Shown: piece after piece, positions 39,593-48,312 of the stretch
Position numbering within the stretch: position 1 is the first letter of the stretch
How the letters are laid out: the number at the start of each line of letters is the position of its first letter
DNA from: Acidimicrobiales bacterium
GTDB taxonomy: Bacteria > Actinomycetota > Acidimicrobiia > Acidimicrobiales > Iamiaceae
Assembly: GCA_030447445.1 (NCBI GenBank)
Contig: JAUJOW010000001.1
Span: 453,734 to 517,733 of the forward strand
Direction of reading: 5' to 3'
Length of the DNA: 64,000 nt
The notes under the pieces: model-generated
The model's database searches: none
The model's input: only the letters and a program-made list of their open reading frames with translations
What the model was told of the DNA's origin: nothing
Made by a program: the position numbers and the translations under genes

Positions 39593-40764
39593 GAAGCTCG
39601 CAAAACGGGACCCCGGCGGGTGTCGGCCCACGTACGGCCGGCCTCGACGTCGATGTCGTGGGGCAGACCGAGCACCCGCTCGGCGACGATGTTGCGCTGC
39701 ACCTCCCCGGTGCCCCCACCGACGGTGAGGGCGGGGGCGAAGAGGAAGCCGTGGTGCCACGGGCCGGGTGGGCCGCCGAGCGGTCCGACGTCGGTGAGCA
39801 TGCCGGCTGCTCCGGCCAGGTCCTTGGCCAGCCCCATGATCCGCTGGCCGTGCTCGTCGGCGATGATCTTGCGGATCGACGCCTCCGGTCCCGGCTGCTC
39901 GCCTCGGATCCGGGCCGAGACCGTGCGCAGCCGGATGAGGCGCAGCAGCTCGGCCTCGATGTGGAGGTCCACCAGCCGGAGCCGCAGCACCGGGTCCTCC
40001 ACCGCCCCCCCGGCCCTCACCAGCGCGAGCAGGTCCTCGGCGCTCGGACCGGCGCCCCACAGCGCCCCGCCGCTCGAGAGGGAGACCCGCTCGTTGCCGA
40101 GCGTGACCTTGGCGAGGGTCCACCCCTGGTTGACCTCGCCGACGAGGTTCTCGGCCGGGATGCGCACGTCGGTGAGGAACACCTCGTTGAAGGTGTGCTC
40201 GCCGGTCATCTCGATGATGGGGCGCACCTCGATCCCGGGCGCGTCCATCGGGCAGATGAAGTAGGAGATGCCGCGGTGCTTGGCCACCTCGGGGTCGGTG
40301 CGGGCGATGAGGATGCCGTATCGGGAGAACTGGGCCAGCGAGGTCCAGATCTTCTGGCCGTTCACCACCCACTCGTCACCATCTCGCGCCGCTCGCGTGC
40401 CCAGGCTGGCGAGGTCGGACCCCGAGCCCGGCTCGCTGAAGAGCTGGCACCAGATGTCGTCGCCCGAGAGCAGGCCGGACAGGTAGCGGTGCTTCTGGTC
40501 GTCGGTGCCGGCGTGGAGGATGGTGGGTCCGGCCCAACCGATGCCGATGGGGTTGACCGGCCGGCGAACCCCGGCCCGTCGCAGCTCGTCATCGATCACG
40601 AGCTGGTGCACGGGGTCGGCCTCGAGGCCCCATGGCCGGGGCCAGTGGGGGGCGACGTAGCCGGCGACGGCCAGGTCTCGCCCCGAGGGCCGAGGGTGTT
40701 CGGCGAGCCAGCGCCGGACCTCGACGCGGCGAGGGTCGTCATCGGGCGGCAGCTCGAAGTCCAT
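39589..40764 (-). CDS. Acyl-CoA dehydrogenase
   Basis: A 391-residue FAD acyl-CoA dehydrogenase of the actinobacterial FadE group. GWAGPTILHAGTDDQKHRYL, LFSEPGSGSDLASLGTRA (FAD/substrate motif), WVVNGQKIWTSLAQFSRYG, NEVFLTDVRIPAENLVGEVN and the C-terminal GGGTGEVQRNIVAERVLGL are present. The catalytic Glu cannot be assigned with confidence. It diverges from the acyl-CoA synthetase with a gap of about 100 bases, suggesting shared control of one acyl-CoA pathway. Confidence 0.9.
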   Translation of the reverse strand: MDFELPPDDDPRRVEVRRWLAEHPRPSGRDLAVAGYVAPHWPRPWGLEADPVHQLVIDDELRRAGVRRPVNPIGIGWAGPTILHAGTDDQKHRYLSGLLSGDDIWCQLFSEPGSGSDLASLGTRAARDGDEWVVNGQKIWTSLAQFSRYGILIARTDPEVAKHRGISYFICPMDAPGIEVRPIIEMTGEHTFNEVFLTDVRIPAENLVGEVNQGWTLAKVTLGNERVSLSSGGALWGAGPSAEDLLALVRAGGAVEDPVLRLRLVDLHIEAELLRLIRLRTVSARIRGEQPGPEASIRKIIADEHGQRIMGLAKDLAGAAGMLTDVGPLGGPPGPWHHGFLFAPALTVGGGTGEVQRNIVAERVLGLPHDIDVEAGRTWADTRRGPVLRAS

Positions 40765-40812
40765 CGGCTGACCGTACCTTCAGCTCGGTGACCGACAGCG
40801 TGGGCCGCCCCG

Positions 40813-40818
40813 TAGGAT
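40813..40818 (+). promoter_or_regulatory. Possible -10 element for the acyl-CoA synthetase gene
   Basis: TAGGAT fits TANNNT; a weak GTGACC lies 19 bases upstream. An AGGAG ribosome site at 40855-40859 is 8 bases before ATG 40868 and only 2 before ATG 40862, which favours 40868 as the start. Confidence 0.3.
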
Positions 40819-40867
40819 GCCCGCCGTCCACCGCCACGACAGCCGCAGTCCGACAGGAGCCATGCAC

Positions 40868-42487
40868 ATGACGGGTTGGAACTTCGCCGAGGCCTGGGAG
40901 GTGGTGGCCGAGCTGGTCCCCGAGGCGCCCGCCCAGGTCCAAGGCTCCCGGCGGTTCACGTGGCGGGAGCTCGACGAGCGGGCCAACGGCGTGGCCCACA
41001 CCCTCGTCGCCGCCGGCGTCGACGAGCAGGACAAGGTCGCGCAGTACCTCTACAACGGCCCGGAGTACCTCGAGTCGATGTTCGGGATCTGGAAGGCCGG
41101 GCTCGCCCCCGTGAACACGAACTACCGCTACGCCGACGAGGAGCTCGCCTACCTGTGGGACAACGCCGACGTGGTGGCCGTCGTCTTCCACGGCAGCTTC
41201 GTCGAGACCATCGAGCGCATCCGCGACCGGGTCCCCCGGGTGCGGACCTGGCTCTGGGTGGACGACGGCACCGGTCCCTGCCCGGAGTGGGCGCGGCCCT
41301 ACGAGGAGGCCGCCACCTCCGACCCCGAGCGGGCGGCTGGTCCCTGGGGTCGCAGCGGCGACCACCTGTACCTCCTCTACACCGGGGGCACCACCGGTAT
41401 GCCGAAGGGCGTGATGTGGCGCCAGGACGACCTGTTCCGCAACCTCATCGGCGCCGCCGTGAACCCTGCGGTCCGCGAGGGCGACGCCGACCTGTCGGCG
41501 GTGGGCGGATGGGTCACCGGGCCGGGGCCGGTCGGGCTGCCGGCCTGCCCGCTCATGCACGGCACCGGGTGCATGACCCAGCTCATCGTCCTCTCCTCCG
41601 GCGGGTGTGTGGTGACCCTCGAGTCCCGCACCCTGGACGTCGAGGAGCTGCTCGACACCGTCGAGCGCGAGAAGGTCAACTCCATGGCCATCGTCGGCGA
41701 CGCCTTCGCCAAGCCCATCGTGGCCGCCCTCGACGCCGAACCCGACCGCTGGGACCTCTCCAGCCTCTTCCTGATGGCCTCCTCGGGGGTGATGTTCAGC
41801 GAGCCGACCAAGCAGGCGCTGCTGGCCCACATCCCCACGATGCTGATCGTCGACGCCTTCTCCTCATCGGAGGCGGTGGGCATGGGCCAGTCCGTCTCGA
41901 GCGCCGGCTTCGCCGCTCGGACGGCCAAGTTCACCGTCGGCGAGAACACGCGGGTGGTCACCGACGACGGCACCGACGTGGAGCCCGGCTCGGGACAGAT
42001 CGGCCGGGTGGCCGTCGGTGGCTTCCAGCCCATCGGCTACTACAAGGACGACGCCAAGACGGCGGCCACCTTCCTCACCATCGACGGCCGCCGCTACTCG
42101 GTCCCCGGCGACTTCGCCCAGGTCGAGGCCGACGGCAGCATCACCCTGCTCGGCCGCGGCTCGGTGTGCATCAACACCGGTGGCGAGAAGGTCTTCCCCG
42201 AGGAGGTCGAGGAGGTGCTGAAGACCCATCCATCGGTGCACGATGCCGTGGCCGTGGGCGTGCCCGACGAGAAGTTCGGCGAAGCGATCACCGCCGTCGT
42301 CGAGCTCGTGCCCGGCGCCACGCTCGACGAGGCCGACGTCGTCGACCACGTGAAGTCGCGGCTGGCATCGTTCAAGGCTCCCAAGCAGGTCCTCGCCGTC
42401 GACGCCATCGGGCGAGCCCCCAACGGCAAGGTCGACTACAAGCGGCTCAAGCGCTACGCCCTCGACACGCTGGACATCGACGCCTGA
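40868..42487 (+). CDS. Acyl-CoA synthetase (FadD-type, AMP-forming)
   Basis: A 539-residue ANL-superfamily ligase. The P-loop motif is LYLLYTGGTTGMPKGVMW. It is followed by ACPLMHGTGCMTQLIVLSSG, the adenylate-binding region VDAFSSSEAVGMGQS, YSVPGDFAQVEADGSITLLG (the hinge and ribose-binding Asp) and INTGGEKVFPEEVEEVL. The catalytic Lys is in GRAPNGKVDYKRLK. It resembles FadD19/FadD17-like enzymes of sterol and long-chain acid activation (inference). It is divergent from acyl-CoA dehydrogenase and 29 bases upstream of the BI-1 gene. Confidence 0.92.
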   Translation: MTGWNFAEAWEVVAELVPEAPAQVQGSRRFTWRELDERANGVAHTLVAAGVDEQDKVAQYLYNGPEYLESMFGIWKAGLAPVNTNYRYADEELAYLWDNADVVAVVFHGSFVETIERIRDRVPRVRTWLWVDDGTGPCPEWARPYEEAATSDPERAAGPWGRSGDHLYLLYTGGTTGMPKGVMWRQDDLFRNLIGAAVNPAVREGDADLSAVGGWVTGPGPVGLPACPLMHGTGCMTQLIVLSSGGCVVTLESRTLDVEELLDTVEREKVNSMAIVGDAFAKPIVAALDAEPDRWDLSSLFLMASSGVMFSEPTKQALLAHIPTMLIVDAFSSSEAVGMGQSVSSAGFAARTAKFTVGENTRVVTDDGTDVEPGSGQIGRVAVGGFQPIGYYKDDAKTAATFLTIDGRRYSVPGDFAQVEADGSITLLGRGSVCINTGGEKVFPEEVEEVLKTHPSVHDAVAVGVPDEKFGEAITAVVELVPGATLDEADVVDHVKSRLASFKAPKQVLAVDAIGRAPNGKVDYKRLKRYALDTLDIDA

Positions 42488-42516
42488 GGGCTCCGCTCAC
42501 CGGGCAGGATGAAACC

Positions 42517-43395
42517 ATGCGCACCAGCAACCCCGCCCTCAACGACAAGATCTTCGCCAAGGAGACGCCGGCGGCGGCGCGTGCGGGCTGGGCCTCTCCG
42601 GCGCCCGACACCCTCTCGCCGTGGCCACCGCCCCCGCCTACCGCGGAGCGGGGCGCGCCGGCCGGTCCGCTCGACGCCGACCAGTACCAGGTCATGCGGA
42701 TGGGCGGGGTGGTCAGCGCCTCGGCCGTCCTCCTCCTCCTGGTGGTCGTGGCCGGCTGGTTCGGCTGGCAGGCCGTCGAGGTGGTGGAGGGCACCGACGC
42801 CGTCACCGGTGAGCGCGTGGTCGTCGATGCCTCCATCCCGCCGTGGATCTTCGGTGCGGTGATCTTGGGCTTCGTGCTGGCCCTGGTCACGATCTTCGTG
42901 CCCAAGGCGGCGCGCGTGACCGCCCCGATGTACGCGGTGGCCGAAGGCGTGTTCCTCGGCGCCATCTCGCACTACTACGAGCTCGCCTACGACGGCATCG
43001 TGCTCCAGGCCGTCGGCCTCACCGTCGGCGTGTTCGCCACCATGCTCTTCCTGTTCGCCACCCGGGTCATCAGGGTCACCCGCAAGTTCATGATCGGGGT
43101 GATGGCGGCCACCGGCGCGGTCGCGCTCGTCTACCTCGCCTCGTTCGTGGTTCGGCTGTTGGGGAGCGACATCCCGTTCATCCACGACGCCGGCCCGATC
43201 GGCATCGGCTTCAGCCTGGCCGTGGTCGTCATCGCCGCCCTCAACCTCGTGCTGGACTTCGACTTCGTCGAGAAGGGTGTGGCCATGCGAGCGCCCCGAC
43301 ACATGGAGTGGTACGCCGCCTTCGGCCTGCTCGTCACCCTGGTCTGGCTCTACCTCGAGCTGCTCCGCCTGCTCTCGAAGCTCCGCTCCCGCTAG
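42517..43395 (+). CDS. Bax inhibitor-1/YccA family membrane protein
   Basis: A 292-residue protein. After a proline-rich cytoplasmic N-terminus (residues 1-60) there are seven hydrophobic helices. BI-1 motifs include MYAVAEGVFLGAISHYYE and DFDFVEKGVAMRAPRHMEWY (the conserved acidic pair). Bacterial members act as pH-sensitive calcium-leak channels or protease partners; no precise role is known here. It starts at ATG 42517, close behind the acyl-CoA synthetase. Confidence 0.9.
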   Translation: MRTSNPALNDKIFAKETPAAARAGWASPAPDTLSPWPPPPPTAERGAPAGPLDADQYQVMRMGGVVSASAVLLLLVVVAGWFGWQAVEVVEGTDAVTGERVVVDASIPPWIFGAVILGFVLALVTIFVPKAARVTAPMYAVAEGVFLGAISHYYELAYDGIVLQAVGLTVGVFATMLFLFATRVIRVTRKFMIGVMAATGAVALVYLASFVVRLLGSDIPFIHDAGPIGIGFSLAVVVIAALNLVLDFDFVEKGVAMRAPRHMEWYAAFGLLVTLVWLYLELLRLLSKLRSR

Positions 43396-43416
43396 TCGCT
43401 TCGACACGCCCACGGT

Positions 43417-44454
43417 TTACGGGCGGTTGCGTTGGCGCCTGATGGCCCGGCTCATCGCCCTGGCGCGGCGGTGCTCCTCGGCACGGGCGCGGGCGTCGAG
43501 ACGACGCTCGGCCCACGCCGCCTCCCGCCCGAGCTTGCGCCAGCTCTCGAGCCGGTCGCCGTCGAGCTCGCCGGCCGCCACCGCCGCCCGGACGGCACAG
43601 TCGGGCTCGGCGTCGTGAGCGCAGTCTCCGAAGCGGCAACCGGCGGCAAGGGCGTCGACGTCGGAGAAGGCCTGCGCCACCCCCTCGGTGGCGTCGAGCA
43701 GCCCCAGAGAACGGGTGCCGGGCGTGTCGATGAGGCACCCGCCTCCTGGCAGGGCGAGGAGGTGTCGAGCGGTGGTGGTGTGGCGCCCCTTGCCGTCCCG
43801 GCCCCGCACCGCACGGATCTCGAGGGTGGCGCCGCCGAGGAGGCGGTTGGCCAGCGTCGACTTCCCCACGCCCGACGCGCCGATCAGCACGACCGTGTCC
43901 GACCCGCCGATGCGAGCCCGGAGCGCGTCGATCCCTCGGCCGTCCTCCGCGCTGGTGACCACGACATCGGCCCGAACCCGGTCGGCCAGTGCCTCCCTGA
44001 CCGCCTCCGGGCCCTCGGGGTCGGTGCAGGCATCGGCCTTGTTGAGCACCACCAGGGGGCGGGCGCCGCTGTCCCAGGCGACGACCAGCTCGCGCTCGAC
44101 CCGCGACGGCCTCACCGTGCGGTCGAGGCCGGTGACGATGACCACGAGGTCCACGTTGGCCGCCAGCACCTGCTCGGTGACGGCCTCACCAGCGCCATGG
44201 CGGGCAAGGCGTGACCATCGCGGCAGGACCTCGACGACCTCTGCACCTCGCAGCCCGACCCAGTCACCAACCGCCGGCAGCTCGACGGCGGTGGCGGTCA
44301 GCTCGCCGGCCGGGGTGACGGTGAGGCAGCGGTCACGGTCCACGCGGACCACGCGGGCCGGCACCAGGCCGGGGTCGGCCGTGGACACGAGGGCGGCGAC
44401 GCGGTCGCTCCAGCCGTAGCTGGCGAGCACGCCAGGCGACGGCGGTGCGGACAC
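43417..44454 (-). CDS. rsgA: Ribosome small-subunit-dependent GTPase A
   Basis: A 345-residue circularly permuted GTPase for late 30S maturation. An OB fold at the N-terminus is followed by G4 in VVLNKADACTD, G1 in LIGASGVGKSTLANRLLG and G3 in CLIDTPGTRSLGL (permuted order G4-G1-G3). The zinc site is CRFGDCAHDAEPDC (Cys-x4-Cys-x-His-x5-Cys) near residue 270. The C-terminus is strongly basic (RRARAMSRAIRRQRNRP). GTG start; DoxX is upstream on the same strand. Confidence 0.95.
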   Translation of the reverse strand: MSAPPSPGVLASYGWSDRVAALVSTADPGLVPARVVRVDRDRCLTVTPAGELTATAVELPAVGDWVGLRGAEVVEVLPRWSRLARHGAGEAVTEQVLAANVDLVVIVTGLDRTVRPSRVERELVVAWDSGARPLVVLNKADACTDPEGPEAVREALADRVRADVVVTSAEDGRGIDALRARIGGSDTVVLIGASGVGKSTLANRLLGGATLEIRAVRGRDGKGRHTTTARHLLALPGGGCLIDTPGTRSLGLLDATEGVAQAFSDVDALAAGCRFGDCAHDAEPDCAVRAAVAAGELDGDRLESWRKLGREAAWAERRLDARARAEEHRRARAMSRAIRRQRNRP

Positions 44455-44541
44455 GGATGCGACGCTACGCGTGGACGCCAGCGCGGAAGCCGGGGTTTCG
44501 ACGACGGGTCTGCTTCGCCTCGGTGTCGTTGGGCTGCCCGG

Positions 44542-44955
44542 TCAGCGGGTCTGTCGGAGGGCCCAGCGGATGAGGGGCAGCTGCAGGGGCAGTCGCAGCC
44601 AGGAGAACCAGCCCATGGCGTCGTCGGGCATCCCGGCGTCGAGGGCCATCTGGACGTTGGCCGGGTAGACCGCCACGATCGTCGCCGCCGCCACGTACCC
44701 GCCGAGGCGCCGGGTGCGACGGCCGGCGAGAAGGGCACCGCTGACCAGCTCGGCCACCCCACTGATCCCCACCCAGAGCCGGGGGTGCGACAGCCACCGA
44801 GGGACGATCTTCTCGAACGGGGCGGGCACCACGAAGTGCAGGACCCCCATGAGCACCAGCAGCGCCGCCAGCCCCAGACGTGACCGCTCGGAGGCGGCCG
44901 GCCGGACGGGCGCAGCGGTGTCGGGCACCCACGGATGGTAGGAAGCTCGGGACAT
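44542..44955 (-). CDS. DoxX-like membrane protein
   Basis: A 137-residue protein with four hydrophobic helices: LGLAALLVLMGVLHFVV, LWVGISGVAELVSGALLAG, LGGYVAAATIVAVYPANVQM and a shorter C-terminal one. This matches the DoxX/MauE-type fold. The ATG start at 44955 shares its bases with the start of the divergent gamma-glutamyltransferase. A GTG about eight codons downstream is an equally good start. The role is unknown; relatives are linked to thiol redox in membranes. Confidence 0.75.
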   Translation of the reverse strand: MSRASYHPWVPDTAAPVRPAASERSRLGLAALLVLMGVLHFVVPAPFEKIVPRWLSHPRLWVGISGVAELVSGALLAGRRTRRLGGYVAAATIVAVYPANVQMALDAGMPDDAMGWFSWLRLPLQLPLIRWALRQTR

Positions 44956-46456
44956 GCCCGCCGAACCCGACGCCCAGGGGCGGGCTTCCGTCGCTGCCGG
45001 GCACCCCGCCGTGGTCGCCGCCGCCACCTCGGCGCTGGCTGACGGGGGCAACGCCTTCGACGCCGCCGTGGCCGCCGGTCTGGCCGGCGCGGCGGCCGAA
45101 CCGGCGCTGACCAGCCTGGCCGGCGGCGGGTTCTTCCTCGCCCGCACCGTCGCCGGCGAGGAGGTGCTGTTCGACTTCTTCGTCGACACGCCCGGCCGGG
45201 GCCTCGGTGCCGCCGATCGCCGGCCCCGCTTCGAACCCGTGACCGTGCGCTTCCCGGGGGCCACCCAGGTCTTCCACTGCGGGCTGGGATCGGTGGCCGT
45301 GCCGGGGGTGCTGGCCGGCTACCTCCACGTGCACCGTCGCCTGGGGCGGTTGGATCTCACCGAGGTGGTGGCCCCCGCCGCCCGGCTCGCCGCCGAGGGC
45401 GTGGCACTGGCTCCCCGCCAGGCCGAGGTGCTCGGCCTGCTGGAACCCATCCTGCGCCGCACACCCGAGGTGGCCGCCATCTTCGCCCCCGACGGCCCGC
45501 TCCTCGGCGCCGGCGACGTCGTTCGCAACCCCGAGCTGGCCGGCTTCATCGCCGACATCGGCCGTCGCCCCGACGCCACCTTCTACCAGGGCCACCACGC
45601 CGACGAGCTGGCCGGGGCCATGGCCGATGGTGACGGCCTCGTGACCTCGGCCGACCTGGCCGGCTACACCGTGGTCGAGCGACAGCCCCTGGCCGTCGAG
45701 TACCGGGGACGGCGGGTGCTCACCAACCCGCCACCGTCCTTCGGGGGCCGGTTGATCGCCCTGACGCTGCGGCTCCTGGCCGAGCGCTCGCCGGTCCCCG
45801 GATGGGGTTCGCCGGCCCACGTCACCGCCCTGGTCGAGGTCATGGCCGAGGTCGACCGCCGCCGGCGGGCCGAGCTGACGACCGGCTCGGACACCGGCCC
45901 GGGCGTGGTGACGCCGCCGGTGTCGACACGGGGCACCACCCACGTGAGCGTGGCCGACGCCGAGGGCAACGTGGCCTCCATGACCACCTCCAACGGCGAG
46001 TGCTCCGGCGACCTCATCCCGGGCACGGGAGTGCTGCTCAACAACATGCTCGGCGAGGACGACCTCCACCCCGACGGGTTCCACACCGCCGCCCCCGGTC
46101 GACGGGTGGCCTCGATGATGGCCCCCACCATCGTCATCGGTCCGGGGGGCGCCGTCGAGCTGCTCCTCGGCAGCGGCGGCAGCAAGCGCATCCGCACCGC
46201 CATCCCCCAGGTCCTCTCGGCCGTGATCGACCACGGGGCCGATGTGGTCACCGCCGTCGAAGCTCCGCGTCTGCACCACGAGGGCGGGCGCACCGAGGTC
46301 GAGCCGGGCTGGCCCGAAGCCGCCGTCGCCGCACTGGCCGCCCTCGGCGGGGTCAACGTGTGGTCGGCGCCAAACCTCTACTTCGGTGGTGTCCACGCCG
46401 TGGCCCCGGGACGAGGCGCCGCTGGTGACCCCCGCCGCGACGGCGCCGCCACCTGA
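44954..46456 (+). CDS. Gamma-glutamyltransferase family (Ntn) hydrolase
   Basis: A 500-residue GGT-like enzyme that should self-cleave before the catalytic Thr in GTTHVSVADAEGN (near residue 329). The large subunit begins AAGHPAVVAAATSALADGGN, with GGGFFLA and DFFVDTPGRG. The small subunit has LLNNMLGEDDLHPDGF, APTIVIGPGGAVELLLGSGG and IRTAIPQVLSAV. The oxyanion-hole GSGG is present. No signal peptide is visible, which is unusual for GGT and fits cytoplasmic members such as cephalosporin-acylase-like enzymes. AGGAAG lies 8-9 bases upstream of ATG 44954. Confidence 0.88.
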   Translation: MPAEPDAQGRASVAAGHPAVVAAATSALADGGNAFDAAVAAGLAGAAAEPALTSLAGGGFFLARTVAGEEVLFDFFVDTPGRGLGAADRRPRFEPVTVRFPGATQVFHCGLGSVAVPGVLAGYLHVHRRLGRLDLTEVVAPAARLAAEGVALAPRQAEVLGLLEPILRRTPEVAAIFAPDGPLLGAGDVVRNPELAGFIADIGRRPDATFYQGHHADELAGAMADGDGLVTSADLAGYTVVERQPLAVEYRGRRVLTNPPPSFGGRLIALTLRLLAERSPVPGWGSPAHVTALVEVMAEVDRRRRAELTTGSDTGPGVVTPPVSTRGTTHVSVADAEGNVASMTTSNGECSGDLIPGTGVLLNNMLGEDDLHPDGFHTAAPGRRVASMMAPTIVIGPGGAVELLLGSGGSKRIRTAIPQVLSAVIDHGADVVTAVEAPRLHHEGGRTEVEPGWPEAAVAALAALGGVNVWSAPNLYFGGVHAVAPGRGAAGDPRRDGAAT

Positions 46457-46462
46457 TCGAGA

Positions 46463-48004
46463 TCAGGTGACGCCGGTGTAGATCCACATGTAGGCCTCGT
46501 CCCGGTAGGGGATGCCGGTGGCGTCGAGGGCTGGCCCCCAGTCGCCGGTGACCTCGGGGTTCGACTCCTCCATGCCGTGGTCGGCCACGAGGAAGAAGGC
46601 GGTGCGGTCGAACACCCCGCGCCGCTCGATGGCGGCCATGACCTGCCCCAACCGGGCGTCGGTGTCGTGGATGCTGGCCCGGGCGATGTCGGACCAGGGG
46701 CCGCCCCGGTGGAACGCGGCGTCGGTCAGCGAGAAGTTCACCCAGGTGAACCGGGGCAGCGGGTACGACACGCCCTGGTAGCCGTCGCCCCACACCCCGA
46801 GGGCGATCTCGAGGCCCGTGTGGTCGATGCGCGACGACAGCTGGTAGGTCTTCTCGGGGCGCACGAACCGCTCGGTGGCGAAGGGCAGGTCCTCGGCGCG
46901 GGGTGGTCGCTCGGGCATGCGACCGTCGCGCAGGATGTGGAAGGTGCCGAAGTCGGCCCCGGTGTCGCAGGGCTCGTTGGCGGCCAGCGTGAAGGCGTCG
47001 GGCCAGGTGCGGTGCACGGCCTGGTGCAGGGTCTCCACCTCCGGCGAGAGCGACGCCATGCTCCACGGCCACGTGGCCGGCGAGTTCGTGATGACCTGCT
47101 CGCCCCGCTGGCGGTCGTACCAGGCGTTGTTGAGCACCCCGTGGTGGCCCGGGTGGCACCCGGTCAGCACGGTGGTGTGGTTGGCCAGGGTCACCGTCGG
47201 CATCGACGCCATCGCACCGTGGAGGTACGTCGTGCCCATGGCCATCAACCGGGCCACGTTGGGGGCCTCACCCCGGGCGGCGGCGTCGTACAGCACGTTC
47301 GGGTTGCAACCGTCGAACAGGAGGCCCACCACGTGGTCGGGCGGCGGCTCCCGGCTGTCGATGAGGTCGTCGAGCACCTCGCCGTCCTGGCGGCGCAGCC
47401 GGGCGTCGGGGCGGGGGCGACCGTTGAGGCCGACGCCGCCGGGATGGGGGGCGACGCCCATGAGGGCGGCCACGGTGGGAGCCACGTCGATCAGCCGGCA
47501 CGCCCGGGGGACGGCACCGAGCGCCTTGACGCCGGCCCCGGCCAGGATGAACGGGGCCCGGGCCTGCACGACGCCCATCGACCCGTGCTCCCCCCGCTCG
47601 CCGCCGTGGTCCTCCCAGTTGTGGGCCGAGGTGTGCAGGCAGACGACGTCGGGGGCGCTGGCGGCGTCGAACACCTGGGCCACCATCTCGTGGGCGAACG
47701 GGTAGCTGTTGGCCGTGCGGTCGGGCCAGGGGTGAGCGGTCTCCTCGTCGAGAGGGGCGAAGCGGTTGGTGGACCGGTCGCCGAGCGGGTTCCGACCCTC
47801 GACCGCCGTCTCGGTGAACCGCCAGCCGTAACCGTCGTCCTGCCGGCGGAAGCGGACCCGACCGTCGACGGCCCGGGCCTCGTAGCCGTCGCCGTCGGCG
47901 GTGATCACCATCTCGACGATGGGCTCGAGCACGGGGTCGAGCAGGGCCTCCACGGCGGTGTCGACCAGGTCGGGGTCGGGGGAGAGCGACATCGGGTTGC
48001 GCAT
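46463..48004 (-). CDS. Alkaline-phosphatase superfamily phosphodiesterase-like protein with apparently permuted motif order
   Basis: A 513-residue protein of the nucleotide pyrophosphatase/phosphodiesterase group. Residues about 245-300 hold the metal Asp (VVGLLFDGCNPNVLYD) and the nucleophile region MPTVTLANHTTVLTGCHPGH (Thr). FTWVNFSLTDAAFHRGGPWS gives further ligands and ADHGMEESNPE (Asp475) comes near the C-terminus. The distal His-bearing module (EDHGGERGEHGSMGVV followed by APFILAGAGVKALG, ending IDVAPTVAALMGV) normally follows the ADHG motif, but here it lies at about 110-190, before the nucleophile. It may be a circular permutation or a two-module protein. No signal peptide. Substrate unknown. 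Confidence 0.75.
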   Translation of the reverse strand: MRNPMSLSPDPDLVDTAVEALLDPVLEPIVEMVITADGDGYEARAVDGRVRFRRQDDGYGWRFTETAVEGRNPLGDRSTNRFAPLDEETAHPWPDRTANSYPFAHEMVAQVFDAASAPDVVCLHTSAHNWEDHGGERGEHGSMGVVQARAPFILAGAGVKALGAVPRACRLIDVAPTVAALMGVAPHPGGVGLNGRPRPDARLRRQDGEVLDDLIDSREPPPDHVVGLLFDGCNPNVLYDAAARGEAPNVARLMAMGTTYLHGAMASMPTVTLANHTTVLTGCHPGHHGVLNNAWYDRQRGEQVITNSPATWPWSMASLSPEVETLHQAVHRTWPDAFTLAANEPCDTGADFGTFHILRDGRMPERPPRAEDLPFATERFVRPEKTYQLSSRIDHTGLEIALGVWGDGYQGVSYPLPRFTWVNFSLTDAAFHRGGPWSDIARASIHDTDARLGQVMAAIERRGVFDRTAFFLVADHGMEESNPEVTGDWGPALDATGIPYRDEAYMWIYTGVT

Positions 48005-48102
48005 GGCGGCGGAGACTATGCCAGGCCGGCGACCGCCGGCCGTCCCCCCGGTTGACCCACGCCGGCGGTTCGGTGAACGAGGCAAGGACACGGCCGGCGC
48101 CC

Positions 48103-48312
48103 TCAGCGGCCCCCGCCCATCGCCGTGAGCACCAGGTTCCAGGAAGCGAGGCCGTGCTCGCACCAGGCGTCGGGCGCGACCCAGCACTCGTCGGGGCAGC
48201 GGCAGCCTCCGTCGGCCAACCACTCGGCCAACGTCTCCGGATCGGGCGGGGCCCAGCCGCTGTTGACCTCGAACCACGCATGGGTTCGCGCCACCGCCTC
48301 CTTGGAGGTCAT
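48103..48312 (-). CDS. Small Cys/Trp-rich protein
   Basis: A 69-residue protein not recognised by name. After an N-terminal helix (TSKEAVARTHAWFEVN) comes a cysteine cluster, CRCPDECW, then DAWCEHGLASWNLVLTAM. Four Cys and one His could bind zinc. The ATG at 48312 overlaps the stop of the upstream dehydrogenase (ATGA), which supports a real, co-translated gene. The phosphodiesterase-like gene follows after 98 bases. Confidence 0.6.
   Translation of the reverse strand: MTSKEAVARTHAWFEVNSGWAPPDPETLAEWLADGGCRCPDECWVAPDAWCEHGLASWNLVLTAMGGGR

Noticed and set aside
40876-43395. 839-residue fusion of acyl-CoA synthetase shadow and BI-1
   Set aside because: Only the last 292 residues resemble a protein family; the rest is an alternate frame of fadD.
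44542-45264. 240-residue form of the DoxX protein
   Set aside because: The N-terminal half is antisense to gamma-glutamyltransferase and contains no membrane helix or motif.
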